Shown one piece after another: positions 8,403-16,046 of a stretch of 36,566 bases of DNA. The stretch is from Microbispora sp. Its GTDB lineage: Bacteria; Actinomycetota; Actinomycetes; Streptosporangiales; Streptosporangiaceae. Location: positions 1 through 36,566 of the forward strand of contig JADGHC010000005.1 of assembly GCA_019689655.1 (NCBI GenBank), in the 5' to 3' direction. The notes beneath the pieces are model-generated. The model did no database searches. It had not been told where the DNA came from and saw nothing but the letters and a program-made list of their open reading frames with translations. Within the stretch, counting starts at the first letter, position 1. Every line of letters starts with the position of its first letter. The translations under genes and the position numbers were made by a program.

Positions 8403-8435
8403 TACGAGACGGTACCAATGTCGCAACGTCTCGTA
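8403..8435 (-). promoter_or_regulatory. Inverted repeat enclosing a promoter-like sequence
   Basis: A perfect 9-bp inverted repeat, TACGAGACG (8403-8411) and CGTCTCGTA (8427-8435), has a 15-nt centre. Read on the minus strand, TTGCGA inside the centre and TAACAC at the distal arm are 16 nt apart, resembling -35 and -10 boxes for the permease operon. The arms could be a second operator placed over the promoter. Sequence symmetry is certain; the role is inference. Confidence 0.5.
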
Positions 8436-8463
8436 GACGCCCGCGCCGCCGTGAAAACGGCAA

Positions 8464-8489
8464 AGCCCGCCGCTCGGAAGCGGCGGGCT
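8464..8489 (-). terminator. Intrinsic terminator after PfkB-like gene
   Basis: A perfect 10-bp stem (AGCCCGCCGC / GCGGCGGGCT) with a TCGGAA loop. Read on the minus strand it is followed by TTGCCGTTTT, a modest T-rich tail. It sits 36 nt downstream of the PfkB-like stop and separates that gene from the permease operon. Confidence 0.8.
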
Positions 8490-8525
8490 GTTCGTTCGGC
8501 TCGTCCGGCGGGAGGCGGCCGCGGC

Positions 8526-9404
8526 TCACGGGGGAAGTTCGTCGCGGGTGGGCAGCCCCTGCCAGGAGCTGTGGCTCGCCACCGCGAAGGCGGCCACCGA
8601 GATGCCGCGCTTGAGGCGGTCGGCCGGGTGCAACCCGTCGAGGATCGCGCTGAGGTAGCCCGCGATGAACGCGCCGCCGACCTCGGAGGGATCGACCGCG
8701 GTCACCGGGGCGGCCTGGGTGTCGTAGCGCAGGCCGTCGACGGTGGCGCTGGCCCCCTTGGCGCCCCGGGTCACCACCAGTTCGGGCACGGACGCGAGCA
8801 CGGGCTCCACGAGCCGCAGCTCGTCCTGGTTCGCGAAGAGCACGTCGGCCGAGGCGGCGAGCTCGGTGAGCCCCCGCCGGGCCTCCTCCGCGTTCTCCCA
8901 CAGGTTCGCGCGATGGTTGACGTCCACGGATACGAGCACCCCGGCGTCCCTGGCGAGCTTGACGGCGTGGTGCACGGCACCCCACGTCAGGCCGCTCAGG
9001 CCGAGGGTCACGCCGGTGACGTGCAGGATCCGCGCCGACTGGACCGCCTCGCCGGGCACGTCGCCGGTCGACAGGTGCGACCCGGCCGAGCCCTCGCGGT
9101 AGTGGATGGCGTGGAACGAGCGGCCGATGCGCCGCTGGCGGAGGATCAGCCCGGTCGCCGCCGTCTCGTCCACCCGTACGTGGGAGACGTCCACGCCTTC
9201 GCCGCGCAGGACGGTCAGCGTGCGGATGCCCAGTTCGTCGCCGCTGACCCGGCCCAGCCAGGTCACCGTGTGGCCGAGCCGGGCCAGCCCGATCGCCGTC
9301 GTCAGCTCGGGCCCCTCCACGTCGAGGCGGATGGTCGTGTCGTGCCGGAGCCGGTCGCCGGAGACGACTCCCAGCGCCTCTCCGAGCGTGAAGACGTCAC
9401 TCAT
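8526..9404 (-). CDS. PfkB-family carbohydrate kinase-like protein, degenerate active site
   Basis: 292 residues with the ribokinase fold, closest in feel to 2-keto-3-deoxygluconate kinases: LGEALGVVSGD at the N-terminus, ARLGHTVTWLGRVSGDELG, SVDVNHRANLW, ELVVTRGAKGA. The signature motif, normally D-T-x-G-A-G-D-x-F, reads DPSEVGGAF (residues 238-246). The anion-hole GAG is EVG and the catalytic Asp is Gly244. The GG-x-x-N sugar-binding motif near residue 30 is also replaced (EGPELTTAIG). So it may be a non-catalytic kinase homologue or a sensor. Stand-alone gene, divergent from the DUF72 gene, with a terminator after it. Confidence 0.85.
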   Translation of the reverse strand: MSDVFTLGEALGVVSGDRLRHDTTIRLDVEGPELTTAIGLARLGHTVTWLGRVSGDELGIRTLTVLRGEGVDVSHVRVDETAATGLILRQRRIGRSFHAIHYREGSAGSHLSTGDVPGEAVQSARILHVTGVTLGLSGLTWGAVHHAVKLARDAGVLVSVDVNHRANLWENAEEARRGLTELAASADVLFANQDELRLVEPVLASVPELVVTRGAKGASATVDGLRYDTQAAPVTAVDPSEVGGAFIAGYLSAILDGLHPADRLKRGISVAAFAVASHSSWQGLPTRDELPP

Positions 9405-9503
9405 GCCGTAAGTCCCGGGGATCGCACCCGGAAAGCATGGCAGAGCTCGATCCGCCGCGGAAAGTTTTCGCGCACCGTGCCGTCCACTGGGTAGGGGACG
9501 GGC

Positions 9504-10268
9504 ATGTCCGTGCTGGTGGGGACCTCGGGATGGCAGTACGCCGACTGGCGCGACGTGATCTACGGCGGCGTGCCGCAGCGGCTGTGGCTGGAGCGCTACG
9601 GCGAGATCTTCGCCACGGTCGAGAACAACAACGCCTTCTATCGGCTGCCGGCGCGGGAGACGTTCGAGTCGTGGCGGGAGCGCACCCCGCCCGACTTCGT
9701 CATGGCGGTCAAGGCCAGCCGCTTCCTCACCCACATCAAGCGGCTGAAGGACCCGCAGGAGCCGGTCGATCGGCTGATGGGGGTGGCCGGGGGCCTCGGC
9801 CCGAAGCTGGGCCCCATCCTGCTGCAGCTGCCGCCGACCCTCCGGGTGGACGCCGGGCGGCTGCGGGCCTGCCTGGCCCGGTTCCCGCCCGCCGTACGGG
9901 TCGCCGTCGAGCCGCGGCACGCCTCGTGGTGGACGGACGAGGTCCGCGCCCTGCTGACCGAGTTCGGGGCCGCGTTGTGCTGGGCGGACCGGCTCGGCCG
10001 GCCCGCCGGGCCCCTGTGGCGTACGGCCGGCTGGGTCTACCTGCGCTTCCACGAGGGGCGGGCCGAACCGTGGCCCAATTACGGCACGCGTGCGCTGCGC
10101 AGCTGGGTGGACCGGCTGGGGGACGCGCGGGACGCGTACGTCTACTTCAACAACGACCCCGGCGGCGCCGCCGTACGCAACGCGATCACGTTCGCGGAGC
10201 TGGCGTGCGCGCAGGGGCGGGACGTCGGCAGGGTCACGCCCCCGCACCATGTGCTTCAGGTCACATGA
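9504..10268 (+). CDS. DUF72 (YecE-like) domain protein
   Basis: 254 residues with the DUF72 TIM-barrel signature: VGTSGWQYADW at the start, EIFATVENNNAFYRLP, FVMAVKASRFLTH, LLQLPPT, VAVEPRHASWW, YLRFHEG, and YVYFNNDPGGAAVRNA at the end. Function of the family is unknown. It has a purine-rich GGGGACGG upstream of ATG. The gene is divergent from the PfkB-like gene and is followed by glnII after 134 nt that hold a promoter-like region. Confidence 0.92.
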   Translation: MSVLVGTSGWQYADWRDVIYGGVPQRLWLERYGEIFATVENNNAFYRLPARETFESWRERTPPDFVMAVKASRFLTHIKRLKDPQEPVDRLMGVAGGLGPKLGPILLQLPPTLRVDAGRLRACLARFPPAVRVAVEPRHASWWTDEVRALLTEFGAALCWADRLGRPAGPLWRTAGWVYLRFHEGRAEPWPNYGTRALRSWVDRLGDARDAYVYFNNDPGGAAVRNAITFAELACAQGRDVGRVTPPHHVLQVT

Positions 10269-10300
10269 GGCCGGGCCGCAACCACGGTAAAAAATTCGCG

Positions 10301-10316
10301 TTAACACTCCGTTCAC
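10301..10316 (+). promoter_or_regulatory. Possible GlnR-type site upstream of glnII
   Basis: TTAAC, then 6 nt, then TTCAC lies about 90-100 nt upstream of the glnII start, in an AT-rich pocket of an otherwise GC-rich sequence. The spacing fits actinobacterial GlnR sites (gTnAc-n6-GaAAc) but the second half-site matches only in part. glnII is a known GlnR target in Streptomyces, which raises the prior. Confidence 0.35.
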
Positions 10317-10402
10317 AAATGGGCAAAAGTCGCGAAATGCCGAAACGGCACTCTCGGGCGTGGCGGACGAACGCCGGGCCGCCTCGTTCGAAAGGGACCG
10401 AC

Positions 10403-11416
10403 GTGACCTACAAGGCCGAGTACATCTGGATCGACGGAACGGAGCCGACCGCGAAGCTCCGGTCCAAGACCAAGATCCTTGCCGACGGCGCCGAGCCGCC
10501 GCTGTGGGGCTTCGACGGGTCCAGCACCAACCAGGCCACCGGTCACTCCTCCGACCTGGTGCTCAAGCCGGTGTTCACCTGCCCCGACCCGATCCGCGGC
10601 GGTGACAACGTGCTGGTCCTGTGCGAGGTGCTGCACACCGACATGACCCCGCACGCGACGAACACCCGCTCCCTGCTGTCCGAGGTGGCCGAGCGGTTCG
10701 CCGAGCAGGATCCCTGGTTCGGCATCGAGCAGGAGTACACGTTCTTCAAGGAGGGCCGCCCGCTCGGCTTCCCGCTGGGCGGCTTCCCCGCTCCCCAGGG
10801 CGGCTACTACTGCGGCGTCGGCGCCGACGAGGTGTTCGGCCGCGAGATCGTCGAGTTGCACCTCGACCGCTGCCTGGCCGCCGGCCTGAAGATCTCCGGC
10901 ATCAACGCCGAGGTCATGCCCGGCCAGTGGGAGTTCCAGGTGGGTCCCGGGGGTCCGCTGGAGGTCGCCGACCACTTGTGGGTCGCCCGCTGGCTGCTCT
11001 ACCGCACCGCCGAGGAGTTCGACGTCGCCGCCACCCTCGACCCCAAGCCGGTCAAGGGCGACTGGAACGGCGCGGGCGCGCACACCAACTTCTCCACCAA
11101 GGCCATGCGTGAGGGCTACGACGCGATCATCACCGCGTGCGAGGCCCTGGGCGAGCACGCGATGGAGCACATCAAGAACTACGGCCACGGTATCGAGGAC
11201 CGCCTCACCGGCCACCACGAGACCGCCCGCTGGGACAGGTTCAGCTACGGCGTCTCCGACCGCGGCGCCTCGGTCCGCATCCCGTGGCAGGTCGAGGTGG
11301 ACAAGAAGGGCTACATCGAGGACCGGCGCCCGAACGCCAACGCCGACCCGTACGTGGTCACCCGCCTGATCGTCGACACCTGCTGCACGGCTCTGGAGAA
11401 GGCCGGCCAGGTCTGA
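10403..11416 (+). CDS. glnII: Glutamine synthetase type II
   Basis: Cytosolic ATP-dependent ligase of glutamate and ammonium. At 337 residues it is the short eukaryote-like GSII found in Streptomyces and relatives, not the ~470-residue GSI. Landmarks: LWGFDGSSTNQA near the start, WFGIEQEYTFF with metal-binding Glu, GINAEVMPGQWEFQVGP, NGAGAHTNFST, and DRGASVRIP. GTG 10403 is preceded by GAAAGGGA. A 15-bp-stem terminator follows. GSII is usually induced under nitrogen limitation; a weak GlnR-like site is visible upstream. Confidence 0.97.
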   Translation: MTYKAEYIWIDGTEPTAKLRSKTKILADGAEPPLWGFDGSSTNQATGHSSDLVLKPVFTCPDPIRGGDNVLVLCEVLHTDMTPHATNTRSLLSEVAERFAEQDPWFGIEQEYTFFKEGRPLGFPLGGFPAPQGGYYCGVGADEVFGREIVELHLDRCLAAGLKISGINAEVMPGQWEFQVGPGGPLEVADHLWVARWLLYRTAEEFDVAATLDPKPVKGDWNGAGAHTNFSTKAMREGYDAIITACEALGEHAMEHIKNYGHGIEDRLTGHHETARWDRFSYGVSDRGASVRIPWQVEVDKKGYIEDRRPNANADPYVVTRLIVDTCCTALEKAGQV

Positions 11417-11441
11417 ACCACCGGATGGTTCCCCCATCCTC

Positions 11442-11477
11442 CGTACGGCTCCCGCGTCGTGGCGCGGGAGCCGTACG
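11442..11477 (+). terminator. Long hairpin terminator of glnII
   Basis: A perfect 15-bp stem (CGTACGGCTCCCGCG and its complement) with a 6-nt loop, beginning 25 nt after the glnII stop. There is no T-tract, as is common for actinomycete terminators. Confidence 0.85.
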
Positions 11478-11500
11478 CGTTCCCGGGTACGGTGGCCGCT

Positions 11501-12499
11501 GTGTCACACCAGCCGGAACCCGTGATCATCGCCCACCGGGGTGCCAGCGCCCTGCGGCCCGAGCACACGCTGCCGTCGTACGAGACGGCGATCGCGCTCG
11601 GGGCCGATTACATCGAGCCCGACCTGGTCCCCACCAGGGACCACGTGCTGGTGGCCCGCCATGAGAACGAGATCTCCGGGACCACCGACGTGGCGAGCCA
11701 CCCCGAGTTCGCCGACCGCCGCACCACTAAGATCATCGACGGGGTGGCGGTCACCGGCTGGTTCACCGAGGACTTCACGCTCGCCGAGCTGCGCACGCTG
11801 CGGGCCGTCGAGCGCATCCCCGCCCTGCGCCCGGGCAACGCCGCCTTCGACGGCCTGGCCCGGATCCCGACGTTCGAGGAGGTCGTGGAGCTGGCCAGGC
11901 GGCATGGCGTGGGCGTGTATCCGGAGACCAAGCATCCCACCTATTTCGCCTCCATCGGCCTGCCGCTGGAAAAGCCGCTGCTCGAGGTGCTGGCCCGGCA
12001 CGGCTGGCGCGACCGGGACGACCCGGTCTTCATCCAGTCGTTCGAGCCGGCCAACCTGCGCGAGCTGCGCGGCGTGACCCGGCTGCCGCTGATCCAGCTC
12101 GTCGCCGGTTCCGGCGCGCCGTACGACCGGATGGTCACGCCCGGGGGCCTCGCGGAGGTCGCGACGTACGCGGACGGCATCGGCGTGGCGACGTCCCGGG
12201 TCGTCCCCACGGGGCCCGACGGCCGCCTGCTCGCCCCCACGACGCTGGTGCGCGACGCCCACGAGGCCGGGCTCGACGTGCACGTGTGGACCGTTCGCGA
12301 CGAGAACGCCCATCTGCCGGCCGACTTCCGGCTCGGCGACCCGGCCTCCCCGGCGTACCCGCGGGCGACCGGCGACGTGGCGGGCTGGCTGGCGATGCTC
12401 TACGAGCTGGGCGTGGACGGCGTCTTCGCCGACAACCCCGGCACGGCACGGGCGGTCGCGGCGGCGGTCCGGCGGCGCGGCCGAAGTGTCCGAAGTTGA
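11501..12499 (+). CDS. Glycerophosphodiester phosphodiesterase
   Basis: GDPD TIM-barrel hydrolase that splits glycerophosphodiesters into glycerol-3-phosphate and an alcohol. The metal site is visible as IIAHRGAS, then PEHTLPSYETAIALGADYIEPDL with the Glu/Asp ligands, and a second conserved VYPETKHP. About 332 residues from GTG 11501. An earlier GTG at 11459 is rejected because it lies inside the glnII terminator. No signal peptide is seen, so it appears cytosolic, although periplasmic GlpQ-type enzymes also have this length. The stop codon overlaps the Zur box of the zinc operon. Confidence 0.92.
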   Translation: MSHQPEPVIIAHRGASALRPEHTLPSYETAIALGADYIEPDLVPTRDHVLVARHENEISGTTDVASHPEFADRRTTKIIDGVAVTGWFTEDFTLAELRTLRAVERIPALRPGNAAFDGLARIPTFEEVVELARRHGVGVYPETKHPTYFASIGLPLEKPLLEVLARHGWRDRDDPVFIQSFEPANLRELRGVTRLPLIQLVAGSGAPYDRMVTPGGLAEVATYADGIGVATSRVVPTGPDGRLLAPTTLVRDAHEAGLDVHVWTVRDENAHLPADFRLGDPASPAYPRATGDVAGWLAMLYELGVDGVFADNPGTARAVAAAVRRRGRSVRS

Positions 12500-12511
12500 C
12501 AATGATTTTCA
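12497..12511. promoter_or_regulatory. Zur box overlapping -35 of zinc transporter operon
   Basis: TGACAATGATTTTCA is a 15-bp palindrome one mismatch from the actinobacterial Zur consensus TGAAAATGATTTTCA. The overlapping TTGACA (12496-12501) is a perfect -35 box, with a poor -10 about 17 nt on. Zn-loaded Zur bound here would block transcription of the znuACBB-like operon. Confidence 0.87.
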
Positions 12512-12605
12512 TTTGCGGGAAATTTGGAAGGGATGTCTCCCGTGCCGCGCCGCGTTGTGCAAGGACGCTGTGCAACGAACGCATATGCCGACTTGGGGAT
12601 TCGTC

Positions 12606-13556
12606 GTGCTTTCGCCGTTTGCTCGTAGGTTGTCGTCCGTCGCGCTGCTGGCTCTGTTCGCCGCGGGGTGCGGTGGCGCGGGGAAGGCGCCCCCTTCCGC
12701 CGATCCGGCGCGGCCGTTGCGGGTGGTGGCGACCACCACGCAGGTCGCCGACTTCGCCCGCAACATCGGCGGCGACCGGGTGACCGTCCACCAACTGCTC
12801 CGGCCGAACGTCGACCCGCATGACTACGAGCCGTCCCCCGCCGACATGCGGGCCATCGCCGAGGCCGACGTGCTCGTCAAGAACGGCGTGGGCCTGGAGA
12901 GGTGGCTGGATGAGACGATCTCGGCCGCCGGGTTCCACGGGTCCGTGATCGACGCCTCCCGGGGGGTGTCCATCCGCAAGGGCGACGGATCTGAGGAGGA
13001 GGCCGCGGGCGACCCGCACATCTGGCACAACCCGATGAACGCCAAGATGATGGTCGCCACGATCGAGAAGGGGTTCGCCGCCGCCGATCCGGGCGACGCC
13101 GCGACCTACCTGGCCAACCTCGCCGCGTACGACGCGAAGCTGGACGCGCTGGACGCCGAGATCACCAAGAAGATCGAGTCGATTCCCGCCGACCGGCGCA
13201 AGCTCGTGACCAACCACGACGCCTTCGGCTACTACCTCGACCGATACAAGCTGACGTTCGTCGGCTCGATCATCCCGAGCTTCGACACCTCGGCCGAGCT
13301 GTCCGCCAAGCAGGTGTCCGACCTCGTGGCCAAGATCAAGGCGACCGGGGTGCCCGCGATCTTCTCGGAGGCGTCGCTGCCGCCCAAGACGGCCGAGGCG
13401 ATCGGCCGCGAGGCCGGGGTGACGGTCGTGGCGGGCGAGGGCGCGCTGTACGGCGACTCGCTCGGCCCCGAGGGATCCGCCGGTGCGACCTACCTCCAAA
13501 TGGAGGAGCACAATACCGACACCATTGTCAACGCGTTGAGGGGGACCGACGCATGA
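12606..13556 (+). CDS. znuA: Zinc ABC transporter substrate-binding lipoprotein
   Basis: Cluster A-1 (ZnuA/TroA-like) metal-binding protein. A short signal sequence (LSSVALLALFAAGC) ends in a lipobox Cys, so it should be a surface lipoprotein. Likely metal ligands are His in VDPHDYEPSP, His in DPHIWHNP, His in VTNHDAFGYY, and an acidic residue in the C-terminal GEGALYGDSLGP stretch. It lacks the long His-rich loop of many ZnuA proteins, so manganese would be possible on sequence alone, but the Zur box argues for zinc. GTG 12606 is chosen for the GGGGA upstream. The frame runs back to 12486, before the Zur box, so that start is excluded. 316 residues; the stop overlaps the ATPase start (ATGA). 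Confidence 0.93.
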   Translation: MLSPFARRLSSVALLALFAAGCGGAGKAPPSADPARPLRVVATTTQVADFARNIGGDRVTVHQLLRPNVDPHDYEPSPADMRAIAEADVLVKNGVGLERWLDETISAAGFHGSVIDASRGVSIRKGDGSEEEAAGDPHIWHNPMNAKMMVATIEKGFAAADPGDAATYLANLAAYDAKLDALDAEITKKIESIPADRRKLVTNHDAFGYYLDRYKLTFVGSIIPSFDTSAELSAKQVSDLVAKIKATGVPAIFSEASLPPKTAEAIGREAGVTVVAGEGALYGDSLGPEGSAGATYLQMEEHNTDTIVNALRGTDA

Positions 13557-14314
13557 GCGAGCGCGCGCCGACCCTGGTGCTCGACCGCGCGAGCGTGGCC
13601 TACGGCGACGTCCCGGTTCTGGAGGAACTGGACGGCGTCGTCCACGAGGGCGAGGCCGTGGCGCTCATCGGCCCGAACGGCGCCGGCAAGTCCACACTGA
13701 TCAAGGCGCTGCTCGGCCTGGTGCCGGTCGTACGCGGCCGGATCGAGGTGCTGGGCCGGCCTCCGGCGCAGGCCCGCCGCGACGTCGCCTACGTGCCGCA
13801 GGCCGACACGCTCGACCCGGATTTCCCGGTGTCGGTCGAGCAGGTGGTGATGATGGGCCGCTACCGGCGGATCGGCTGGCTGCGCCGTCCCTCCGCCGCC
13901 GACCGCGCCGAGGTGACCGAGGCGCTTGAGCGGGTCGGGCTGGCCGCCCGCGCCCGCGACCGGTTCGGCATGCTGTCGGGCGGGCAGCGGCAGCGGGTGC
14001 TGCTGGCCCGGGCCATCGCCGCCAAGCCGCGGATGCTGCTGCTCGACGAGCCGTTCAACGGCGTGGACGCGGTCAGCCAGCACGCGCTGCTCGAGGCGAT
14101 CGGCTCGCTGAAGGCGCAGGGCGCCTCCGTCGTCGTCAGCACCCACGACCTCGCCATCGCGCACCTGGCCTGCGACGAGGTGTGCCTGCTCAACCGGCAC
14201 CAGTTCGGCTTCGGGCCGACCGGCGACGTGCTGACGCCCGAGCGGCTGCGCGCGACGTACGGCGGGCACGCCCTCGAACTGTGCGGCGACCGAGTGATCG
14301 TGACCCACACATGA
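13553..14314 (+). CDS. znuC: Zinc ABC transporter ATP-binding protein
   Basis: 253-residue ABC ATPase: Walker A GPNGAGKS, Q-loop VPQADTLD, ABC signature LSGGQRQR, Walker B MLLLDEPF and the switch His in STHDLA. The NGVDA D-loop and short length fit the metal-transport (ZnuC/MntB) branch. It overlaps the genes on both sides by 4 nt, so all four transporter genes should be translationally coupled and controlled by the Zur box. Confidence 0.95.
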   Translation: MSERAPTLVLDRASVAYGDVPVLEELDGVVHEGEAVALIGPNGAGKSTLIKALLGLVPVVRGRIEVLGRPPAQARRDVAYVPQADTLDPDFPVSVEQVVMMGRYRRIGWLRRPSAADRAEVTEALERVGLAARARDRFGMLSGGQRQRVLLARAIAAKPRMLLLDEPFNGVDAVSQHALLEAIGSLKAQGASVVVSTHDLAIAHLACDEVCLLNRHQFGFGPTGDVLTPERLRATYGGHALELCGDRVIVTHT

Positions 14315-15204
14315 TCCTTTTCGAGCCGTTCCACCTGCCGTTCATGGCGCGGGCGCTGGTCGAGCTGGTCCTCCTCGGCGTGCTCGCCGGCACCGTCGGC
14401 GTGCTGGTGCTGCTGCGCCGGCTCGCCTTCGTCAGCGACACCCTGACGCACACCGTCTTCCCCGGCGTGGTCATCGGTCATCTCATGGCCGGAGACGGCG
14501 GGATCTTCTGGGGGGCGCTGGCCGCCGGGGTCGTCACGGCCGTCCTGCTCACACTGCTCACCCATCGCCGCAGGGTGAGCGAGGACGCCGCCCTGGCCAT
14601 GCTGCTGACCACGTTGTTCGCGGTCGGCGTCGTGGTGGTGTCCCGGCAGACGGGCTTCACCTCCGATCTCACCGCGTTCCTGTTCGGGCGGGTGCTCACG
14701 GTCACCGAGGCGCAGCTCGCGCAGACCGCCGTCGTGACGGTGCTGGTCGTGGCGCTGGTCGTGGCGCTGCGGCGGCCGCTGCTGCTGCGCGCCTTCGACC
14801 CCGAGGGCGCCCGCGCGGCCGGGGTGCGCGTGGGCCTGCTCGACCTCGTGCTGAACGTCGCGGTCGCGCTGGTCGTCGTGGCCGCCGTCAAGGCGGTCGG
14901 CACGATCCTCGTGATCGCCCTGCTCATCGTGCCGGCCGCGGCGGCGCGCGGCCTGTCCGACCGGCTCGCGGTCATCGTGCCGCTGGCCTGCCTCATCGGC
15001 GCGGGCGCCGGGTGGCTCGGGCTGGTCGTGAGCTACGAGGCGTCGGTCGGGTACGGCATCCGGCTCGCCTCCGGCGCGACCGTGGTGCTCGTCCTGGTCG
15101 CGATGTACGGCCTGGCGCTGGCCGCCGGATTCGCCCGCAGGAAGGCGGGCCTGGTCCGGGCCCGCCGTACGGCGCCGGAGAGCGCCCTGGAGAGTGCGGC
15201 ATGA
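14311..15204 (+). CDS. znuB: Zinc ABC transporter permease, first copy
   Basis: 297-residue polytopic protein of the ABC-3 family with about 8-9 hydrophobic helices. Family landmarks include VELVLLGVLAGTVGVLVLLRRLAFVSDTLTH-type helix 1-2 (His in the SDTLTHTVFPG loop), FDPEGARAAGV before helix 6, and the AVGTILVIALLIVPAAAA helix. Start ATG 14311 overlaps the upstream stop. It is followed directly by a second, different permease, so the transporter may be a permease heterodimer. Confidence 0.93.
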   Translation: MILFEPFHLPFMARALVELVLLGVLAGTVGVLVLLRRLAFVSDTLTHTVFPGVVIGHLMAGDGGIFWGALAAGVVTAVLLTLLTHRRRVSEDAALAMLLTTLFAVGVVVVSRQTGFTSDLTAFLFGRVLTVTEAQLAQTAVVTVLVVALVVALRRPLLLRAFDPEGARAAGVRVGLLDLVLNVAVALVVVAAVKAVGTILVIALLIVPAAAARGLSDRLAVIVPLACLIGAGAGWLGLVVSYEASVGYGIRLASGATVVLVLVAMYGLALAAGFARRKAGLVRARRTAPESALESAA

Positions 15205-16040
15205 GCTGGCTCGGCACCGCGTTGGACTCCACCGTCAACCGGGCGCTCCTCGAGGCCGTCCTGGTCGGCGCCCTGGGCGGCGTGGTCGGGGTGTTCGTGA
15301 TCGCACGGCGGCTGCCGTTCTTCACGATGGCCCTCACGCACGCGACGTTCCCCGGCATCGTCGTCGCCGCCATGCTCGGGGTGGATCTCTACCTCGGCGG
15401 CGGGCTGTTCGGGCTGCTCGTGGTCGCCGCCGTCATCGCCTTCGGGCGGGGCCGCGGACAGGACTTCGGCACGGCCACCGGCATCGCGCTGTCGGGCGGG
15501 TTCGCGCTCGGCGTGGTGCTGGTGTCGTCCCGGGACGGCTTCAGCAAAGACCTGGCGGCCTACACGGTGGGCGACGTCCTCGCCGTCGGCACCGGGGACC
15601 TGGTGGCGACCGCCGTCGTCGCCGCGGGCGTGCTGCTCCTGCTCGCCCTGGTGGGAAAGGAGCTGCTGCTCACGGTGTTCGACCCGGTCGGCGCGGCGGC
15701 GCTCGGGCTGCCCACCGCGCTGCTGGACTTCGCGCTGCTCGCGGTCGTCGAGGTGACCGTCGTCGTCACCGTGCCCGCGCTCGGGACGATCCTCGCCGTC
15801 GCGCTGATCGTGGGGCCGGCCGCGACCGCCCGCCTGCTCACCGACCGGCTCGCGGCGCTGTTCCCGCTCGCCGCCGCGATCGGGATCGGCTGCGCGCTGG
15901 CGGGGGTGTGGGTCTCCACGCTGTGGAACGTCGCGACCGGGGCCTCCATCGCCCTGTTCGTGGGCCTGGCGTTCGGCGTGGTCTTCCTCGGCACCGCCGT
16001 ACGCGGCCGGATGAGACGGGCCGTGGCCGCCCGGGCGTGA
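15201..16040 (+). CDS. Zinc ABC transporter permease, second copy
   Basis: 279-residue ABC-3 family permease, clearly homologous to the preceding gene but divergent: LEAVLVGALGGVVGVFVIARR, FFTMALTHATFPG, FDPVGAAALGL and the PALGTILAVALIVGPAATA helix. It overlaps the upstream gene by 4 nt. Operons with two non-identical permease genes are known for metal ABC transporters, and a heterodimeric channel is the simple reading. Last gene of the Zur-controlled operon; its stop is 6 nt from the convergent methyltransferase. Confidence 0.92.
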   Translation: MSWLGTALDSTVNRALLEAVLVGALGGVVGVFVIARRLPFFTMALTHATFPGIVVAAMLGVDLYLGGGLFGLLVVAAVIAFGRGRGQDFGTATGIALSGGFALGVVLVSSRDGFSKDLAAYTVGDVLAVGTGDLVATAVVAAGVLLLLALVGKELLLTVFDPVGAAALGLPTALLDFALLAVVEVTVVVTVPALGTILAVALIVGPAATARLLTDRLAALFPLAAAIGIGCALAGVWVSTLWNVATGASIALFVGLAFGVVFLGTAVRGRMRRAVAARA

Positions 16041-16046
16041 ATGAGT

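Noticed and set aside
11459-11500. GTG start of the phosphodiesterase at 11459
   Set aside because: It lies inside the hairpin terminator of glnII. GTG 11501 begins just before the conserved IIAHRG motif.
12486-12605. Upstream start of the zinc-binding lipoprotein at 12486
   Set aside because: It would place the start codon before the Zur box and promoter and put about 40 residues ahead of a perfect lipoprotein signal peptide.
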